This document shows, one piece after another, positions 1 to 7,130 of a DNA stretch of 10,331 nt. The stretch spans positions 1-10,331 of the forward strand of contig JAHZIU010000258.1 in NCBI GenBank assembly GCA_022601315.1, in the 5' to 3' direction. This DNA is from Betaproteobacteria bacterium (lineage in GTDB: Bacteria; Pseudomonadota; Gammaproteobacteria; Burkholderiales; Nitrosomonadaceae). The position numbers and the translations under genes were made by a program. The notes beneath the pieces are model-generated. The model ran no database searches, was not told the origin of the DNA, and saw only the letters and a program-made list of their open reading frames with translations. How positions within the stretch are numbered: position 1 is the stretch's first letter; each line of letters begins with the position of its first letter.

Positions 1-57
1 AATGGTCGCCGTGTAGGTTTTCAGTATACAATAGAGGGTTTTCTTTGGGGCCGCTGA
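1..57 (+). CDS. Possible C-terminal end of a rightward gene cut by the window edge
   Basis: Frame 1 is open from the first base to a TGA at 55-57 and reads NGRRVGFQYTIEGFLWGR. The composition looks protein-like, and a rightward gene ending here would converge with the leftward genes that follow. However, 18 codons staying open is common by chance and I do not recognise the family. The leftward strand is also open to the edge in one frame. This is a weak, partial call. Confidence 0.25.
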   Translation, partial: NGRRVGFQYTIEGFLWGR

Positions 58-159
58 GATTCGTGCATGCAGATAAGAGCAGAATTAAAATAATTATTGA
101 CTTATTCATTATATGATTCATGCAAAATTTCTGCTGTTTGAGTGTTATAGCACACATAA

Positions 160-226
160 AAACACATCAAAAAAAAACAGCTCAAATAACAACGATGTTG
201 AAAAACGAGCTGGTTTCTATGTGTTT
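160..226 (-). terminator. Nested inverted repeat with T-tract, likely terminator of the leftward genes
   Basis: Read leftward, a stem CAGCTC/GAGCTG (arms 207-212 and 178-183) is followed at once by nine T residues (169-177), as in a Rho-independent terminator. Inside its 23-base loop is a smaller CAAC/GTTG hairpin (190-193 with 197-200). Outside it lies another pair of arms, AAACACAT at 160-167 and ATGTGTTT at 219-226. It sits 37 bases past the DUF3460 stop codon, so it probably ends that transcript. The 6-bp main stem is short for its loop, so strength is uncertain. Confidence 0.55.
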
Positions 227-248
227 CTGAGGTAACAGGGGCTATTAA

Positions 249-437
249 TTATCCACCAAAATAAACGTATGGTTTCATCGGTACTTTGGATTCTTTGAAG
301 CACATTTGTTCTTGTTTATCCAGTTCTTTGTCCCACCAGATACCTCGCGCAGCCAAGCGTTTCTCTTCTAGTTGCGGATTCTTTTCAAGTAAGTCGCGCA
401 TAAACTTTGTATGGTCTGATTCGTAGCTATAATCCAT
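249..437 (-). CDS. DUF3460 family small protein
   Basis: This 62-residue protein matches what I know of DUF3460, a small family of unknown function found mainly in betaproteobacteria. Family hallmarks seen here are the N-terminal SDHTKFMRDLLEKNP stretch (residues 7-21), a WWDK core (34-37) and the C-terminal VPMKPYVY segment (52-59). There is no signal peptide or membrane segment, so it is probably cytosolic. I chose the ATG at 435-437, with a GAG-type ribosome site in TTGAGAATC just upstream, over the in-frame TTG at 444-446, which would add three residues and consume that site. It follows the TRAP binding-protein gene on the same strand after 97 bases. The two could be co-transcribed, since I see no terminator between them. 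The length is normal for the family and the function is unknown. Confidence 0.8.
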   Translation of the reverse strand: MDYSYESDHTKFMRDLLEKNPQLEEKRLAARGIWWDKELDKQEQMCFKESKVPMKPYVYFGG

Positions 438-534
438 GATTCTCAATTTTTATAAAATAAAAAACTAACTCTATCATAGTAATCAATGTTGGTACCATAG
501 TTTCTACTTTTTTAGAATTGTTGATTGGTTGCAG

Positions 535-1596
535 TTACCTTAGTTGCAAATAATCTGCATCGGTAATTTTAGACCAGTGCTTTGCTTTGCTAAGAAAGAC
601 TTGCTGGCTTTCGATTACTTCCTTTGCCAAAGAGGATTTGCCAGCGGCCTGAATGAGCAATTCATCATTAGCTTTCCTGAATGCATCCAATACATCTTTA
701 GGAAATGAACGTATCTTGATATTGCCTTCTTTGCGCATTTCTTCCCAAACTATGACATTACGAAAAAAAGATTCTGACAGCATGTCAAATGACACCTCTT
801 TAGCTGCGATAGTTATAATTGTTTGCAAGTCTTGCGGCAATGCGGCAAATTTATCTTTATTGATAAAGACATGTAGTTCTGCGCCAGGCTCATGCCAACC
901 CGTATAATAATAGGGCGCTATTTTCTGAAAACCCATTTTTACATCGTTTGCCGGACCCACCCATTCCACAGCGTCAATGGTGCCGCGCTCTAACGAAGTA
1001 TATAATTCACCGGGAGGAATGCTGACTGGTTTCATCCCGGCCTTACCTACTACTTCACCAGCATGCCCGGGAATACGCATTTTTAGTCCTTTCAGGTCTT
1101 CGAGTGAATTTATTTCTTTGCGGAACCATCCACCCATTTGTATATGCGTATTACCGGCAGGAAACGCAACAATATTGTGGCGTGCATAAACCTTGTTTAA
1201 CAACGCCAAACCGCCGCCATAATAATACCAAGCGTTCATTTCTGTTGGATTCATTCCAAAAGGGGTCGTGGTAAAGAATGTCGTGGCGGGGTCTTTGCCT
1301 TTGTAATAATAGGAAGCTGTATGACCCATTTCATATGCACCAGAGCGAACCATGTCAAAAATACCTAGCGGCGCTTTATGTCTGCCAGGCGCATCAACTA
1401 TAATTTGCATACGTCCGCCAGACATTTTTTCTACATTACGAGCAAAACGAGCTGCAGCATTGTGCAGCATTGGGGTACCTTCTGGCCAGGACATAGCCAG
1501 TCGCCATTTATAAGTTTGGGTATGCGTTTGAGACTGCGCTGATGAGGCTTGTATAACAGATAAAAAAAATAAAAGAATAAATGGTAGATGTTTCAT
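535..1596 (-). CDS. TRAP transporter solute-binding protein, DctP/TakP-like
   Basis: A 353-residue periplasmic binding protein of the TRAP (tripartite ATP-independent periplasmic) class. A Sec signal peptide covers about residues 1-20, with a hydrophobic LPFILLFFLSVI core and a likely cut after SSA20. The mature part starts with the family-typical WRLAMSWPEGTP (31-42). The sequence resembles the mannitol/chloroaromatic group that includes the 2-oxoacid binder TakP. Equivalents of the residues I recall as ligand- and sodium-binding in TakP are all present: Q153, R174 (in MRIPG), E211-W212 (in EWVGP) and E236 (in HEPG). This suggests binding of a carboxylate such as a 2-oxoacid, though the exact ligand is inference. 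No DctQ or DctM membrane subunit is in the window, so it is an orphan here. It lies 76 bases past clpA on the same strand. The ribosome site is weak. Confidence 0.88.
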   Translation of the reverse strand: MKHLPFILLFFLSVIQASSAQSQTHTQTYKWRLAMSWPEGTPMLHNAAARFARNVEKMSGGRMQIIVDAPGRHKAPLGIFDMVRSGAYEMGHTASYYYKGKDPATTFFTTTPFGMNPTEMNAWYYYGGGLALLNKVYARHNIVAFPAGNTHIQMGGWFRKEINSLEDLKGLKMRIPGHAGEVVGKAGMKPVSIPPGELYTSLERGTIDAVEWVGPANDVKMGFQKIAPYYYTGWHEPGAELHVFINKDKFAALPQDLQTIITIAAKEVSFDMLSESFFRNVIVWEEMRKEGNIKIRSFPKDVLDAFRKANDELLIQAAGKSSLAKEVIESQQVFLSKAKHWSKITDADYLQLR

Positions 1597-1646
1597 TATC
1601 TTGCACAGGTTAATTTAACATCACCGTATTATTATGTTTGGGGCGC

Positions 1647-1655
1647 GCTATAACA
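1647..1655 (-). promoter_or_regulatory. Candidate extended -10 promoter for the TRAP binding-protein gene
   Basis: Leftward, TGTTATAGC reads as an extended -10 (TG, one base, TATAGC) in the gap between clpA and the TRAP gene. Transcription would start near 1640 and leave a leader of about 44 bases. I see no good -35 element. The same TGTTATAG octamer recurs upstream of icd. If real, it separates the TRAP gene from the clpSA transcript. Confidence 0.3.
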
Positions 1656-1672
1656 TGCTGTTGATAGATTTA

Positions 1673-3928
1673 CTAAATAACTGCAGCCTCTTCCTCAAAT
1701 AGAAGTACCACTTTGTCGTCGTCGTCAAGACCAATCGTTACTTTGCCACCGTTAACGAGGCGGCCAAACAACAGTTCATCAGCCAACGCGCTTCGAATAG
1801 TATCTTGTATGAGGCGTTCCATAGGTCGTGCGCCCATAAGCGGGTCAAAACCATTTTTAGCAAGATACTTGCGTAATGGTTCGCTGAAAGTCGCTTCTAC
1901 TTTCTTTTCATGCAATTGTGTTTCAAGCTGCATCAGGAATTTTTCGGTTACTCGTAGGATGATTTCCTGATCCAATGGTGAGAATGAGATAATAGCATCC
2001 AACCGATTACGAAACTCTGGTGTAAACAGTCGTTTAATATCGGCCATTTCATCGCCTACTTGCTTTGATTGCGTGAAACCAATAGAGGATTTGCTAAGCG
2101 CTTCAGCACCAGCATTTGTTGTCATGATAATGATGACATTGCGAAAATCAGCTTTACGTCCATTATTATCTGTCAACGTGCCGTAATCCATCACTTGTAA
2201 CAAAATGTTGAAAATATCTGTATGTGCTTTTTCAATCTCATCTAGTAGTAGAACTGAATATGGTTGCTTAATGATTGCTTCAGTTAAGAGCCCACCTTGG
2301 TCGTATCCCACATAACCCGGGGGCGCACCGATCAATCTTGATACAGCATGACGTTCTAAATATTCTGACATGTCAAAGCGATGTAGGTGAATTCCCAGTG
2401 CATATGCTAATTGTCGTGCGACCTCAGTTTTGCCGACACCAGTTGGTCCTGAGAAAAGAAAAGAGCCAACAGGCTTTTGTGAGTTACCCAGTCCACTTCT
2501 GGACATTTTGATTGCAGCAGCCAGCGAGTTAATGGCTTTATCCTGCCCAAACACAACGGCCTTCATATCGCGATCCAATGTTTTCAACTTACTACGATCA
2601 CTGGAGTTAATATTCTGCGGTGGAATACGCGCAATCTTGGCAACAATATTTTCAATATCAGTTTTGCCAATCACTTTGCGTTTTTTTGATTTTGGCAGAA
2701 TGCGTTGTGCTGCGCCCGCTTCGTCAATAACGTCAATCGCTTTATCGGGTAAATATCGATCATTAATATAACGATCAGATAATTCTGCGGCGGAGGTTAG
2801 CGCATTCATCGTGTATTTAACTTTATGATGCAACTCATAGCGTGATTTTAAGCCACGTAAAATGGCTACTGTTTCACCTATGCTGGGCTCTTGAACGTCA
2901 ATCTTTTGGAAACGTCTCGATAGCGCGTGGTCTTTTTCAAAGATGCCCCGGTATTCGCTATATGTCGTAGCACCAATGCATCTTAGTTGACCTGTATTCA
3001 ATACAGGTTTCAAAAGGTTAGATGCATCCAGAACGCCTCCAGAGGCTGCCCCTGCACCAATTAATGTATGGATTTCATCAATAAATAGAATTGTTTCTGG
3101 GTTTTCTATCAATTGCTTTAATACAGATTTCAAACGTTGTTCGAAATCACCGCGGTATTTTGTGCCAGCTAGTAATGCTCCCATATCCAGCGCGTAAACT
3201 TGGTGATTCAAGAGCAGTTCCGGCACATCTTCTTCAACAATTCGTTTTGCTAAACCCTCTGCAATAGCGGTTTTTCCAACACCGGCTTCACCCACTAATA
3301 ATGGGTTATTTTTTCGGCGTCGACAGAGTGTTTGTATAACCCGTTCAATTTCCTTATCACGCCCCACCAAAGGGTCAATTTTATTGGTTAAAGCCAGAGA
3401 ATTAAGATTTACAGTATAGTTTTCGAGCATGCTAACCGAATTTTGCTCTTGCTCACCATCATTTTCATTGACAGACTTGGCCTCATTATCTTGTGGTGTT
3501 TTCCTAATATTATGGGAAATAAAATTAACCACATCTAAACGTGTAACACCTTTTTGTTGCAGGAAATATACGGCATGTGAATCCTTTTCACCAAATATCG
3601 CCACTAAAACATTCGCCCCATTGACTTCTTTTTTTCCTGAGGATTGAACATGCAAAATTGCCCGTTGTACAACACGTTGAAAACCGAGTGTAGGTTGTGT
3701 GTCAACATCGCCATCGCCGTTGATGACAGGTGTATGGCGAGAAACATGATCCAATAATATGACCCGTAAATCTTCAATATCTACCAGGCAAGCATTTAAT
3801 ACTTCTACAGCGCTGGTATTGTCGAGCATAGCCAATAATAAATGCTCTACAGTAATGAATTCATGACGTTTTTGTCTTGATTCTACAAACGCCATATGTA
3901 AGCTGACCTCTAATTCTGGGGCAATCAT
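1673..3928 (-). CDS. clpA: ATP-dependent Clp protease ATP-binding subunit ClpA
   Basis: ClpA is the AAA+ unfoldase that feeds substrates to the ClpP peptidase in the cytosol. The 751-residue product is close to E. coli ClpA (758) and colinear with it. It has an N-terminal Clp_N double repeat (about 1-145), an acidic linker (145-168), and a first AAA+ module with Walker A GEAGVGKT at 213-220, Walker B LFIDE at 281-285 and arginine fingers R338-R339. The second module has Walker A GPTGVGKT at 494-501, Walker B LLLDE at 560-564, R640 and the sensor-2 GARPMER at 699-705. The ClpP-docking loop is IGF (616-618), where E. coli has IGL. There is no ClpB-type middle coiled coil. A strong GGAGGAG ribosome site lies inside the end of clpS, seven bases before the ATG, and only one base separates the two genes. 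That indicates an operon with translational coupling. All key residues are intact. Confidence 0.97.
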   Translation of the reverse strand: MIAPELEVSLHMAFVESRQKRHEFITVEHLLLAMLDNTSAVEVLNACLVDIEDLRVILLDHVSRHTPVINGDGDVDTQPTLGFQRVVQRAILHVQSSGKKEVNGANVLVAIFGEKDSHAVYFLQQKGVTRLDVVNFISHNIRKTPQDNEAKSVNENDGEQEQNSVSMLENYTVNLNSLALTNKIDPLVGRDKEIERVIQTLCRRRKNNPLLVGEAGVGKTAIAEGLAKRIVEEDVPELLLNHQVYALDMGALLAGTKYRGDFEQRLKSVLKQLIENPETILFIDEIHTLIGAGAASGGVLDASNLLKPVLNTGQLRCIGATTYSEYRGIFEKDHALSRRFQKIDVQEPSIGETVAILRGLKSRYELHHKVKYTMNALTSAAELSDRYINDRYLPDKAIDVIDEAGAAQRILPKSKKRKVIGKTDIENIVAKIARIPPQNINSSDRSKLKTLDRDMKAVVFGQDKAINSLAAAIKMSRSGLGNSQKPVGSFLFSGPTGVGKTEVARQLAYALGIHLHRFDMSEYLERHAVSRLIGAPPGYVGYDQGGLLTEAIIKQPYSVLLLDEIEKAHTDIFNILLQVMDYGTLTDNNGRKADFRNVIIIMTTNAGAEALSKSSIGFTQSKQVGDEMADIKRLFTPEFRNRLDAIISFSPLDQEIILRVTEKFLMQLETQLHEKKVEATFSEPLRKYLAKNGFDPLMGARPMERLIQDTIRSALADELLFGRLVNGGKVTIGLDDDDKVVLLFEEEAAVI

Positions 3929-3929
3929 T

Positions 3930-4238
3930 TTAGTTCTCCTCCATCACGCATCTTAGCGGATGTTGATTTTCTCTTGCAAAGTTAATTACTTGCTCTACCT
4001 TCGTGCTTGCAATGTCACTAGGGTATATGCCACATACGCCGACGCCCTCTGTATGTACCTTTAGCATGATTCTTGTCGCTTGTTCTTGATTCATGGAAAA
4101 AAACTTCTTTAAGACGTCCAATACAAATTCCATGGGTGTAAAATCATCATTTAATAACAATATTTTATACATCGGAGGGGGTTTTAGTTTGTTTTTCCCC
4201 TGCGTAAGTATAACGATTTCGTAATTACTATCCGTCAT
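3930..4238 (-). CDS. clpS: ClpS adaptor, N-degron recognition
   Basis: ClpS binds proteins with bulky hydrophobic N-terminal residues and delivers them to the ClpA N-domain for degradation by ClpAP. The 102-residue product has the conserved [21 protein letters not shown] core (residues 23-43). Its pocket residues are N30, D31 and H62, matching N34, D35 and H66 of E. coli ClpS. The first 20 residues form the flexible N-terminal extension needed for handover to ClpA. The length is usual. The ATG at 4236-4238 is preceded by AGAGGA and GAGG purine runs as ribosome sites. It is the first gene of the clpS-clpA unit, and the clpA ribosome site is built from its last codons. The divergent gene is a cold-shock protein, a common arrangement in proteobacteria. 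Confidence 0.97.
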   Translation of the reverse strand: MTDSNYEIVILTQGKNKLKPPPMYKILLLNDDFTPMEFVLDVLKKFFSMNQEQATRIMLKVHTEGVGVCGIYPSDIASTKVEQVINFARENQHPLRCVMEEN

Positions 4239-4298
4239 ACCTCTATTCCTCTACCAATTTTGGTTAGTTTTAACACATACAGTAAGTGTCCTACTACC

Positions 4299-4304
4299 AT
4301 TATA
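4299..4304 (-). promoter_or_regulatory. Candidate -10 element for clpSA
   Basis: Leftward, a perfect TATAAT hexamer lies about 60 bases before the clpS start. A TTGAAA that could be a -35 (4325-4330) stands 20 bases away, which is longer than the usual 16-18, so the match is incomplete. A near-palindrome, ACCAATTTTGGT, at 4253-4264 would fall in the leader just before the clpS ribosome site. Confidence 0.3.
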
Positions 4305-4380
4305 TTTGACGATTACGACAAAATTTTCAAGTATCTTGAGACATTCATCTTACTCTTATTTGCAAATATAAGGTAACCGC

Positions 4381-4409
4381 TTGACTTTAACACCAGATTT
4401 GCGTAAAAC
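4381..4409 (+). promoter_or_regulatory. Candidate sigma-70 promoter for the cold-shock gene
   Basis: TTGACT (4381-4386) and TAAAAC (4404-4409) are separated by 17 bases and point at the cold-shock gene. Transcription would start near 4416 and give a leader of about 108 bases. Long structured leaders are a known feature of cspA-type mRNAs and control their stability and translation with temperature. The leader is seen here; the regulation is inferred. Confidence 0.4.
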
Positions 4410-4523
4410 AGTATGTGGCGTTTGGCTTCATGCACTTTGCGGGCACCAGTCTTTCCGTTTATAGTCTTGAAATTCAAATAGTGTTAGGGTTTCCGGCCCA
4501 GTTTCTTAATATAGGAAGTAGAA

Positions 4524-4727
4524 ATGGCAACAGGTACAGTAAAATGGTTCAATGATTCCAAAGGTTTTGGTTTTATTACTCCTGATGATGGTAGTGAAGA
4601 TCTATTTGCACACTTTTCAGCAATCAACATGTCTGGATTTAAAACGCTCAAAGAAGGCCAAAAAGTGAGTTTTGATGTCACACAAGGTCCCAAAGGGAAA
4701 CAAGCCTCAAATATCCAATCCACTTAA
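4524..4727 (+). CDS. Cold-shock protein, CspA family
   Basis: A 67-residue single cold-shock domain that binds single-stranded RNA or DNA and acts as an RNA chaperone or antiterminator in the cytosol. RNP1 is KGFGFI (13-18) and RNP2 is DLFAHF (26-31). The nucleic-acid-stacking aromatics W8, F15, F17, F28, H30 and F31 are all present. The length is standard for the family. An AGGA ribosome site lies seven bases before the ATG. It is transcribed away from clpSA and toward icd, and a strong hairpin terminator follows. Paralogues cannot be separated by sequence alone, so it may be a cspA-, cspD- or cspE-type gene and I give no letter. Whether it responds to cold is not shown by the sequence. Confidence 0.95.
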   Translation: MATGTVKWFNDSKGFGFITPDDGSEDLFAHFSAINMSGFKTLKEGQKVSFDVTQGPKGKQASNIQST

Positions 4728-4786
4728 CTGTTTGTTCATAAAACTGGCGTAGACTAACAGCACAGTCAGACCGTAATACAGTATTT

Positions 4787-4831
4787 TACCTCTTGTCATT
4801 TTTACTCTTGACAAGAGGTATTTGTTTTATT
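4787..4831 (+). terminator. Rho-independent terminator of the cold-shock gene
   Basis: A perfect 12-bp stem, TACCTCTTGTCA (4787-4798) with TGACAAGAGGTA (4809-4820), has a 10-base loop and is followed by the T-rich tail TTTGTTTTATT. It lies between the convergent cold-shock and icd genes. On the opposite strand the stem lacks a T-tract, so it mainly serves the rightward transcript. A third copy of the arm lies at 4836-4844 (see findings). Confidence 0.85.
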
Positions 4832-4866
4832 AAAAACCTCTTGTTCTTAAATATCATACTTCAGTT

Positions 4867-6117
4867 TCAACCCATACGCTTAGTAAGCGCTTCACCAAAT
4901 ACTGAACAAGAAACCTTTTCTGCTCCATTCATTAATCTCGCAAAATCATAGGTAACAATTTTATCTTGAATTGTTTCTTCCATCGCTTTGATGATCAAAT
5001 CAGCAGCTTCGGTCCAACCTAAATGCCGCAACATCATTTCTGCTGACAGAATGATAGAGCCTGGGTTTACCTGATCCTTGCCAGCGTATTTCGGTGCTGT
5101 GCCATGCGTTGCTTCAAAAATCGCTATAGAATCACTTAGATTTGCTCCTGGCGCAATACCGATTCCGCCTACCTGTGCTGCCAATGCGTCAGAAATATAA
5201 TCGCCATTCAAATTAAGCGTTGTTACCACATCATATTCTTCTGGACGCAATAGTATTTGCTGCAAAAATGCATCCGCAATTACATCCTTAATAATAATAT
5301 CGCCTTTGTCAGATGGTAATTTCATCCAAGGACCACCATCCAGTAATTTGGCACCAAACTCTTTTGCTGCCAATGCATAACCCCAACTCTTAAATGCCCC
5401 CTCAGTGAATTTCATAATATTGCCCTTGTGCACCAGCGTAACAGATTGACGCTTATTGTCGATGGCATACTGAATGGCTTTCCTCACAAAGCGTTCCGTA
5501 CCTTCTTGTGATACGGGTTTAATACCAATACCAGAAGTTTGTGGAAAACGAATGTTTGTGACATTCATTTCGGTTAACAGGAAATCAATGATTTTTTTGG
5601 ATTCTGTTGATTCAGCTTCCCATTCTATACCCGCGTAGATATCCTCAGAGTTTTCTCTGAAAATGGTCATATTAGTTTTTTCTGGGTTCTTCAAGGGACT
5701 GGGTACGCCCTTAAAATAGCGTACAGGTCGTAAACACACATATAAATCTAATTTCTGACGCAGAGCCACATTAATTGAGCGAATACCGCCGCCAACTGGT
5801 GTTGTTAAAGGCCCCTTAATTGACACGACATACTCTTTGGCAGCTTGTAAGGTTTCTTCAGGCAGCCATACATCAGACCCATAAATATGTGTTGATTTTT
5901 CTCCAGCATAAATTTCCATCCATGATATCTTGCGTTGGCCCCCATAAGCTTTTTCCACAGCTGAATTGACAACACGCTGCATAACCGGCGTAATATCAAC
6001 ACCAATACCATCTCCTTCAATAAAAGGAATAATTGGATTTTTAGGCACATTGAGTGAGAAATTTTCATTAACATGAATTTTTTCGCCGTCAATGGGCACT
6101 TTTATATGCTGGTACAT
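4867..6117 (-). CDS. icd: NADP-dependent isocitrate dehydrogenase
   Basis: The TCA-cycle enzyme that oxidatively decarboxylates isocitrate to 2-oxoglutarate, making NADPH. The product is 416 residues, equal in length to E. coli Icd and similar throughout. Isocitrate-site residues are S114, N116, R120, R130, R154, Y161 and K231, and metal ligands are D306 and D310. NADP preference is shown by K343-Y344 (in HGTAPKYAG), Y390 and R394, which match E. coli K344, Y345, Y391 and R395. S114 is the position phosphorylated by AceK in enterics; no aceK is in the window. The ATG at 6115-6117 is chosen because a clear GGAGAT ribosome site precedes it and the protein then begins where its homologues do. 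An in-frame ATG 45 bases upstream, at 6160-6162, would add 15 unconserved residues. The gene converges with the cold-shock gene. Confidence 0.97.
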   Translation of the reverse strand: MYQHIKVPIDGEKIHVNENFSLNVPKNPIIPFIEGDGIGVDITPVMQRVVNSAVEKAYGGQRKISWMEIYAGEKSTHIYGSDVWLPEETLQAAKEYVVSIKGPLTTPVGGGIRSINVALRQKLDLYVCLRPVRYFKGVPSPLKNPEKTNMTIFRENSEDIYAGIEWEAESTESKKIIDFLLTEMNVTNIRFPQTSGIGIKPVSQEGTERFVRKAIQYAIDNKRQSVTLVHKGNIMKFTEGAFKSWGYALAAKEFGAKLLDGGPWMKLPSDKGDIIIKDVIADAFLQQILLRPEEYDVVTTLNLNGDYISDALAAQVGGIGIAPGANLSDSIAIFEATHGTAPKYAGKDQVNPGSIILSAEMMLRHLGWTEAADLIIKAMEETIQDKIVTYDFARLMNGAEKVSCSVFGEALTKRMG

Positions 6118-6187
6118 GAATATCTCCAAAATTTGAATATCAGATATGTCATTTAAAATCATATCTAATATTTATTCATTCAATTAC

Positions 6188-6214
6188 TTTTGTATTTTGT
6201 ATTTTGTATTTGTT
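6188..6214. repeat. TTTTGTA heptamer tandem repeat upstream of icd
   Basis: Three perfect head-to-tail copies of TTTTGTA (6188-6194, 6195-6201, 6202-6208) are followed by a partial fourth, TTTGTT. The run begins about 70 bases before the icd start codon, in its probable leader or promoter region. Short repeats of this kind can change copy number by slippage. Any effect on icd is unknown. Confidence 0.8.
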
Positions 6215-6257
6215 CAGAAATTTAGCTGATTTATTTATTGAATCGGTTTTTACAAAA

Positions 6258-6266
6258 ACTATAACA
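6258..6266 (-). promoter_or_regulatory. Candidate extended -10 promoter for icd
   Basis: Leftward, TGTTATAGT gives an extended -10 (TG, one base, TATAGT) about 140 bases before the icd ATG. No convincing -35 accompanies it, which is tolerated for extended -10 promoters. A second TGTTATAG octamer lies 51 bases further upstream (6310-6317). The leader would contain the TTTTGTA repeats and the palindrome at 6142-6166. Confidence 0.35.
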
Positions 6267-6363
6267 TGAATTTTTTCTACTGATTTATATAAAAAGATAT
6301 TTTTCTGGCCTATAACAAATGCTTTAGAAGGGAAAAAATCAAAGCAAAGGTAAGTGTGTTACA

Positions 6364-6846
6364 TTAATCTGTTCTAACTCGTAATATCATCCTGTCATTA
6401 GACTGAATGACATCAACACGGCGTAGAAAATTTTGTCCAAGTAGTGCCATTTCTCCTTGTATCCCAACTGATACACTCAGACCACTAACTGCAATACCGC
6501 CAGCTTCTACTGTTTGTCCTGACACTATTTCTCCTCGAACCACTCCGCCCGCAGTAGAAAAATTTGCTGGTGCCCCGCTTGGTAGATTTGCTGATCGAGA
6601 AGTTTCGCTGCTGATAGAAACGATACTTGCTCCGGTATCGACCATAAAATCAATAGGATACCCATTAACAGCACCACGTACATAATAATGCCCATCAAGT
6701 GACCTGGGAATCACGATTTCGCCGCGTGTTAAGCTTACAGCTACCTTTGGAGTCTGATGTTCATTAAAGTACAAATATACAATACTAAAAATTACAATCC
6801 ATACCACTAATACACTAATATGGCCCCACGGTACACGAATACTCAT
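6364..6846 (-). CDS. Membrane-anchored retropepsin-like aspartic protease (clan AA, DTGA type)
   Basis: A 160-residue protein with one N-terminal membrane segment (about 11-27, SVLVVWIVIFSIVYLYF) and a single retroviral-type aspartic protease domain (about 45-158). The catalytic motif is FMVDTGAS (67-74) with nucleophile D70. A second family signature, ALLGQNFLRR (134-143), lies near the C-terminus. With one DTGA motif per chain it should act as a homodimer, as in retropepsins. The domain is predicted to face the periplasm. Bacterial members of this group (TIGR02281 type) are common in proteobacteria but mostly uncharacterised, and the substrate is unknown. The gene lies upstream of icd on the same strand, 246 bases away, with its own likely promoter. 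No strong ribosome site precedes the ATG at 6844-6846. The family call is firm and activity is inferred. Confidence 0.87.
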   Translation of the reverse strand: MSIRVPWGHISVLVVWIVIFSIVYLYFNEHQTPKVAVSLTRGEIVIPRSLDGHYYVRGAVNGYPIDFMVDTGASIVSISSETSRSANLPSGAPANFSTAGGVVRGEIVSGQTVEAGGIAVSGLSVSVGIQGEMALLGQNFLRRVDVIQSNDRMILRVRTD

Positions 6847-6871
6847 TTCAAAGTTATTTTATATGCTATTA

Positions 6872-6877
6872 ATTATA
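6872..6877 (-). promoter_or_regulatory. Candidate -10 element for the aspartic protease gene
   Basis: Leftward, a perfect TATAAT lies 25 bases before the protease start codon, giving a short leader of roughly 20 bases. The region is very AT-rich and no good -35 was found, so a chance match is possible. Confidence 0.25.
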
Positions 6878-7002
6878 TTTTTCGGTAAAAAAACAGTAAC
6901 TCGTTCATTAGTCTGCCGCAAACAAAGGCGATATCAATTAAAAATAGATAAATATTTGTACCTGTTAAATAGTGCATTATACGGCTAAACAAATAGTCCT
7001 AC

Positions 7003-7008
7003 TATAAT
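7003..7008 (+). promoter_or_regulatory. Candidate -10 element for the RpfE-like and PAS-EAL genes
   Basis: A perfect TATAAT in the 284-base divergent region lies 122 bases before the RpfE-like start codon. No clear -35 is present. The leader would contain the hairpin TTCTAC-AGATTA-GTAGAA at 7051-7068. Apart from these sites I see nothing gene-like between 6847 and 7130. Confidence 0.3.
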
Positions 7009-7130
7009 ATGGACAAATACTTCAATATTGAGCTCACGAAAGTAAAGTGGTTCTACAGATTAGTAGAAATTTTCAGATTGAGTCGTACTTTATTTATGAA
7101 ATTTAACATACCAACTAACAGGCTCTAATC

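Noticed and set aside
120..230. Rightward ORF of 36 codons beginning ATGCAAAATTTC
   Set aside because: It has no ribosome site and poor composition, and it runs through the nested inverted repeat and A-run. It is most likely non-coding.
502..517. TTCTA-6-TAGAA inverted repeat before the DUF3460 gene, similar to TTCTAC-6-GTAGAA at 7051-7068
   Set aside because: The similarity is only five to six bases per arm in AT-rich DNA and there is no T-tract. Chance explains it.
2430..2771. Rightward 113-codon ORF inside clpA
   Set aside because: It is a shadow on the opposite strand of a highly conserved AAA+ coding region, with no ribosome site of note.
4484..4723. Leftward 79-codon ORF covering the cold-shock gene
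   Set aside because: It is an antisense shadow of a gene with intact RNP motifs, and its product resembles no family I know.
6118..6162. N-terminal extension of icd from an upstream in-frame ATG
   Set aside because: The 15 extra residues are absent from E. coli Icd, and the GGAGAT ribosome site lies inside the extension, pointing to the downstream ATG.
6407..6685. Rightward 92-codon ORF opposite the aspartic protease gene
   Set aside because: It is Pro/Thr/Ser-rich antisense translation of a recognised protease domain, so it is a shadow.
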